From: Vibrio hepatarius | Lineage (GTDB): Bacteria > Pseudomonadota > Gammaproteobacteria > Enterobacterales > Vibrionaceae | DNA length: 64,000 bases | Assembly (NCBI RefSeq): GCF_011806575.1 | Contig: NZ_JAATOO010000005.1 | Coordinates: forward strand, 1-64,000 | Direction of reading: 5' to 3' | Shown here: piece after piece, positions 60,839 through 64,000 of the stretch | Position numbering within the stretch: the first letter of the stretch is position 1 | How the letters are laid out: each line of letters opens with the position of its first letter | The notes under the pieces: generated by a model | Told to the model about the DNA's origin: nothing | Databases searched by the model: none | What the model saw: the letters and a program-made list of their open reading frames with translations, nothing else | Made by a program: the position numbers and the translations under genes

Positions 60839-62065
60839 TCACCCGAGGAAAGAGATATAGCCTTGTAGAATCACTAGGTTGACGATATCAATAAAGAATG
60901 CGCCAACGATAGGTACCACCATAAACGCTTGTGGTGAAGGTCCAAATTTGTTCACGATTGAGCCCATATTCATTACTGCTGTTGGCGTCGCGCCTAAGCC
61001 AAAACCGCAATGACCGCCAGCGATCACGGCTGCATCGTAATTCGAGCCCATGACTTTAAATGTCACGAAGTAAGCAAAAATACCGAGCACGACAGATTGC
61101 ACCGCCAAAATCACCAAGAATGGAATCGCAAGGTCAAAAATGTTCCAAAGCTTTAAGCTCATCAACGCCATCGCTAGAAATAGCGATAACGCCACGGTAC
61201 CCAAAATATCGATGGTTTCCGCATTCACTTTATGTAGTTTGGTCACTTCAAGAATATTGGTGATGAACACACCGATAAATAGCGCGTAAACGAAGTCCGG
61301 AATCATCAACCATTTGACTTCAAAACTGCTGACCCACTGCTCTAGATACTTTGCACCCGTGACACAAATCAACAGAATAAACAGCACTTCGATCACTTTC
61401 TTCGCCGTGACTCTATCTTCTTCGTATTCATTGTAGGTAATGACTTCTGGGAACTTCTCGTGAGTCTGAGTACCACGGCCATATTCAGACTCGAAGTTGT
61501 TCTTATCGACCAGTTTCTGCGCCACTGGACTACCGATAATACCGCCAATGATTAGACCAAATGTCGCCGATGCCATCGCGATCTCAAGCGTATTACTCAA
61601 GCCGTAGTTTTCGGTAAACGTTGTAGACCACGCTGCACCAGTTCCGTGCCCGCCAGAGAGCGTAATCGAACCCGCGATTAAGCCCATCAAAGGATCGAGA
61701 CCCAATGCCGTCGCCAATGAAACGCCTACCCCATTTTGAATAATGATGTAAAACGATGCGACCGCAAGGAAAACAAAGACTTTAGCGCCACCTTTCATCA
61801 ACTGCGTGTAGTTCGCCGCAAGACCAACGGTACTGAAAAACATCAGCATAAATACGTTTTGCAGCGGTAGCGAAAATTCTAAATCCACCCCATTGAAGTG
61901 CATAAGGGTAATAAAAACGGCAACAATTAAGCCACCTACAATGGGCTCTGGGATGTTGAATTTCTTTAGTATCGGTAGCTTAGAATTGACAAAGTGACCT
62001 AAGAATAGAACGCTGATTGCGATTAAGAAAGATTCTAACGGTCCAATTGAAATTATCTGATTCAT
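60839..62065 (-). CDS. gltS: Sodium/glutamate symporter
   Basis: A 408-residue inner-membrane Na+-coupled glutamate carrier. The two inverted repeats carry the hallmark reentrant loops GSITLSGGHGTGAAW (about 131-145) and AGGHCGFGLGATPTA (about 350-364). The FNIPEPIVGGL start (about 35-45) and the length match E. coli GltS (401). AGAGG lies upstream of the ATG. The gene's promoter must be in 62066-62415, upstream of which the Qrr RNA ends. Confidence 0.95.
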   Translation of the reverse strand: MNQIISIGPLESFLIAISVLFLGHFVNSKLPILKKFNIPEPIVGGLIVAVFITLMHFNGVDLEFSLPLQNVFMLMFFSTVGLAANYTQLMKGGAKVFVFLAVASFYIIIQNGVGVSLATALGLDPLMGLIAGSITLSGGHGTGAAWSTTFTENYGLSNTLEIAMASATFGLIIGGIIGSPVAQKLVDKNNFESEYGRGTQTHEKFPEVITYNEYEEDRVTAKKVIEVLFILLICVTGAKYLEQWVSSFEVKWLMIPDFVYALFIGVFITNILEVTKLHKVNAETIDILGTVALSLFLAMALMSLKLWNIFDLAIPFLVILAVQSVVLGIFAYFVTFKVMGSNYDAAVIAGGHCGFGLGATPTAVMNMGSIVNKFGPSPQAFMVVPIVGAFFIDIVNLVILQGYISFLG

Positions 62066-62415
62066 ATAACCTCTTTATTGTTCGTCACTCATCTTCCCTA
62101 ATGAGTTAAGAGCCATTGAAACTGGCTCATCGCTAGGCGCAAGCACACGCGAAAAAAGTAGCGCGATTTCCTATGCGATTATTGAAATTTCTCTATTGAA
62201 AAGTTTCCTCTCTACAGCGGGGACTCCCGCTCCATTTCAACAGCAATACCCCGAATTTTCATCGTGGGCACCAAAAGAAAGGCGACATTATTAATGGAGT
62301 TAGAGCAATTTGTCGAGCCTAGGCTGTAAAAACGTGCGCTCGGCAGGTGTAAACTTGAAGCACGTTCAAGTTACCTAACATGATGAATTAAATGTAATTT
62401 GGACGAATTTGAGGC
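62066..62415. other. gltS upstream region with one unexplained palindrome
   Basis: A gene-free stretch between gltS and the Qrr RNA. It must contain the gltS promoter. The only distinct element is AACTTGAA-GCACG-TTCAAGTT (62352-62372), a perfect 8-bp inverted repeat that looks like an operator. No ORF with start signals is seen. Confidence 0.5.
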
Positions 62416-62522
62416 AAAAAAAGAGCCAATCGCAAAAGTCGATTGGCTTATATATTGTGTGAACAAAATGCATTCACTAACAACGTCAGTTGGCTAGGTG
62501 ACCCTCGGCTTAAAAAGGGTCA
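62416..62522 (-). ncRNA. qrr: Qrr quorum-regulatory small RNA
   Basis: A minus-strand RNA of about 107 nt. It begins TGACCC, where the first stem closes with GGGTCA, followed by the core CTAGCCAACTGACGTTG and GTTAGTGAA that defines Vibrio Qrr RNAs and base-pairs with luxR/hapR, aphA and luxO mRNAs. It ends with the stem AGCCAATCG/CGATTGGCT and seven U residues. A sigma-54 promoter is placed exactly so that transcription begins at the TGACCC. Qrr RNAs need Hfq and are made at low cell density by phosphorylated LuxO. Which numbered paralogue this is cannot be decided here; luxO is not adjacent, so it is not the luxO-linked copy. Confidence 0.95.
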
Positions 62523-62532
62523 TTTGTATTAA

Positions 62533-62549
62533 TGCAGTATGCGTGCCAA
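62533..62549 (-). promoter_or_regulatory. Sigma-54 promoter of qrr
   Basis: On the minus strand TTGGCACG (-24) is followed by CTGCA (-12), with GG and GC 12 bases apart. The start point falls on the first base of the Qrr sequence. Confidence 0.92.
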
Positions 62550-62609
62550 CTTTTCAAAGCCCATATTTGCAGTAAAACACACGTTTTTTGTCCGGATTGA
62601 GTTGCCAGA

Positions 62610-62635
62610 ATGCAAAATGAAATTGCAATTTGCGA
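62610..62635. promoter_or_regulatory. Candidate LuxO binding sites upstream of qrr
   Basis: TTGCAATTTGCGA (62623-62635) differs at one base from TTGCAWWWTGCAA; ATGCAAAATGAAA (62610-62622) is a weaker match. They lie about 60-90 bases upstream of the -24/-12 promoter, the normal enhancer position for LuxO. Confidence 0.65.
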
Positions 62636-62758
62636 ATAAATTGCAAAACAATATTAAACAAGATTCTTATAAATGCTTCTATCAGTTTAATATTTTTCAT
62701 ACTTTTTTTAACTTAGAGTCGATATACTCGTAGCACCTAACTTTATCAACCGAGTAGC

Positions 62759-63679
62759 ATGAACTATTTTACGACTTTCCTGAAAGGGGTAGCGATGGGC
62801 GCTGCTGACGTAGTCCCAGGCGTTTCAGGTGGCACTATCGCTTTTATTACTGGCATTTACGACACTCTGCTCGAAAGCATTCGACGCGTTAACCCTAGTC
62901 TCTTAGGTATCTGGAAGCGTGATGGCTTCAAAGCCGCATTCAATCACATCAACGGCTTGTTCTTGATCTCACTGTTTGGTGGTATTTTCATCAGCATTGC
63001 CACTTTAGCGAAGTTAATCTCTTGGTTACTCGTTACTCACCCGATCCCATTATGGTCATTCTTTTTTGGTCTGATTTTGGTCTCGGTGTTCCACATGCTT
63101 AAACAGGTCGAGCAACGCACACTTAGCCGCTTTATCTTCCTGCTGCTGGGCGTCGCATTCGCCTATAGCATTACGGTGCTAAAACCTCTGCATATGGAAC
63201 CAACCAGCCTTAACGTCCTGCTGGCGGGTTCAATCGCCATTTGTGCGATGATCTTACCGGGTATTTCGGGCAGTTTTATTCTGCTGCTTATCGGTATGTA
63301 TACCCCCGTGCTTGGCGCGGTGAAATCGTTTGATATCTCAATTCTGGCGCTGTTTCTCTCAGGCTGCGTAGCTGGTCTACTGACGTTTTCACATCTACTA
63401 TCGTGGTTACTAAGACGCTTTCGCGATTTTACTTTAGTGTTCTTGACCGGTTTGATGCTGGGCACACTGCCTAAGATCTGGCCTTGGAAAGAAACGCTGA
63501 CATGGCGCACGAACTCTAAAGGTGAGCAAGTACCGTTGTTACAGGAAAACTTATCGCCTTTTGATTTTGAAGCAGTCACGTCACAGCCGGCGCAACTGGG
63601 CATCGCCATTGTACTGATGGTGTGTGCGATTGCTCTGGTGCTGGGTTTAGAGAAGTTTGCCGAAAACCGCGATATCTAA
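62759..63679 (+). CDS. popT: DUF368 undecaprenyl-phosphate translocase PopT
   Basis: A 306-residue polytopic membrane protein of the DUF368 family, with eight to nine helices. The signature GAADVVPGVSGGTIAFITGIYD appears at about residues 14-35, and the inverted-repeat counterpart MILPGISGSFILLLIGMY at about 163-180. DUF368 proteins (PopT; V. cholerae VCA0040) flip undecaprenyl phosphate back to the cytoplasmic face for reuse in cell-wall and polysaccharide synthesis. The Shine-Dalgarno is weak. It is monocistronic, with a bidirectional terminator after it. Confidence 0.93.
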   Translation: MNYFTTFLKGVAMGAADVVPGVSGGTIAFITGIYDTLLESIRRVNPSLLGIWKRDGFKAAFNHINGLFLISLFGGIFISIATLAKLISWLLVTHPIPLWSFFFGLILVSVFHMLKQVEQRTLSRFIFLLLGVAFAYSITVLKPLHMEPTSLNVLLAGSIAICAMILPGISGSFILLLIGMYTPVLGAVKSFDISILALFLSGCVAGLLTFSHLLSWLLRRFRDFTLVFLTGLMLGTLPKIWPWKETLTWRTNSKGEQVPLLQENLSPFDFEAVTSQPAQLGIAIVLMVCAIALVLGLEKFAENRDI

Positions 63680-63705
63680 AGCAAGCACAGAAGAAGTAAT
63701 CAAAG

Positions 63706-63734
63706 AAAAGGCGATACCTAGGTATCGCCTTTTT
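63706..63734. terminator. Bidirectional terminator between popT and the aspartokinase gene
   Basis: AAAAGGCGATACC / GGTATCGCCTTTT around TA, with T-runs both ways. Confidence 0.93.
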
Positions 63735-63769
63735 GTTAGGGGGAGATGATTCGTTTTTCTTGCTCTAGA

Positions 63770-64000
63770 TTAAGCGACTTGACCAATCGCAATGTGGTCT
63801 TGCTTGGCAAACAACTCTTCGTGTAAGGCACAAATCGCTTTCTGGTACTCTTTGTCACTCACCACAAACTGCACGTTGACGTTGCGCATCGATGAGTGCA
63901 ACGCCGCTGGTGTAATACCGTTGTTCATCAGCGCCAGCACACCCTGAGCCAACGCTTTGTTGGTATCAATCTGTGAACCAATCACAGAGATCAGCGCCAC
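63770..64000 (-). CDS. Aspartate kinase, C-terminal ACT region (cut by window edge)
   Basis: The last 76 residues of an aspartokinase. Recognisable are the ACT-domain start ALISVIGSQI, GVLALMNNGITPAALHSSMR and VNVQFVVSDKEYQKAICALH, ending ELFAKQDHIAIGQVA. This domain binds the feedback amino acid. The catalytic part lies beyond the right edge, so the isozyme and its effector cannot be determined. The frame starts at the window boundary; the internal Met is not the true start. Confidence 0.85.
   Translation of the reverse strand: MALISVIGSQIDTNKALAQGVLALMNNGITPAALHSSMRNVNVQFVVSDKEYQKAICALHEELFAKQDHIAIGQVA

Noticed and set aside
62539..62733. 64-codon plus-strand frame upstream of popT
   Set aside because: It overlaps the Qrr sigma-54 promoter and the LuxO sites and has no ribosome binding site or family likeness.
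1..64000. CRISPR arrays, tRNA/rRNA genes, insertion sequences, integron attC sites, prophage
   Set aside because: No regularly spaced repeats, cloverleaf sequences, transposases, integrases or phage structural genes were seen; the only phage-like trace is the truncated repressor at 12589.

Overview
The window looks like a stretch of a Vibrio chromosome, most likely the secondary one. The evidence is a Qrr quorum-sensing small RNA with its sigma-54 promoter, the gltS / PilZ / popT neighbourhood, and a maltoporin-malM-glgX maltodextrin block. I see no integrase, transposase, rRNA, tRNA or CRISPR. Apart from a truncated repressor-like fragment and an orphan peptide fragment, it reads as core or stable accessory chromosome. 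Identities rest on motif reading only; no database search was possible.

Layout. 1-7000: start of galT (cut by the left edge), then a four-gene ABC importer (binding protein, two permeases, ATPase) divergent from a glycerophosphodiester phosphodiesterase and a ROK regulator, together a probable glycerophosphodiester uptake locus. 7000-16000: TetR regulator, C4-dicarboxylate carrier, CSS-EAL c-di-GMP phosphodiesterase, aldo/keto reductase, a broken XRE-type repressor, MalS-like alpha-amylase, aroG. 16300-24600: a complete caa3-type cytochrome c oxidase operon on the minus strand with its assembly factors and heme A synthesis genes, containing one opposite-strand DUF2909 gene. 24868-33500: phosphosugar mutase (Fur box upstream), scsB-scsD, acetyltransferase, LysE, AraC, azlCD, a 37-residue Cys-Cys membrane peptide, FAH-family hydrolase. 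33796-38500: malM-lamB divergent from glgX around a cluster of MalT boxes. 38670-44150: a winged-helix/nuclease-like protein, LysR with a HisC-like aminotransferase and an orphan binding protein, yccF, ABM, TauE. 44299-48800: the nitrosative stress block norR, hcp, hcr, with three NorR sites, a sigma-54 promoter and an FNR box. 48838-54600: deacylase, EamA/LysR pair, Gfo/Idh oxidoreductase with MFS carrier, acetyltransferase. 54919-58600: two secreted spondin-domain proteins followed by an OmpR-type two-component system, with a C13 tract upstream. 58600-64000: phosphotransferase, acetyltransferase, PilZ protein, gltS, the Qrr sRNA, popT and the end of an aspartokinase (cut by the right edge).

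How the genes work together. Carbon supply from alpha-glucans (malS, lamB, malM, glgX), galactose and glycerophosphodiesters sits beside two respiratory or redox programmes: aerobic respiration through caa3 oxidase, and anaerobic/NO defence (dcuB-like, norR-hcp-hcr). Lifestyle switching is represented by the EAL and PilZ proteins and by Qrr. The least understood module is the spondin pair with its two-component system. The best-supported unannotated element is the Qrr RNA at 62416-62522.
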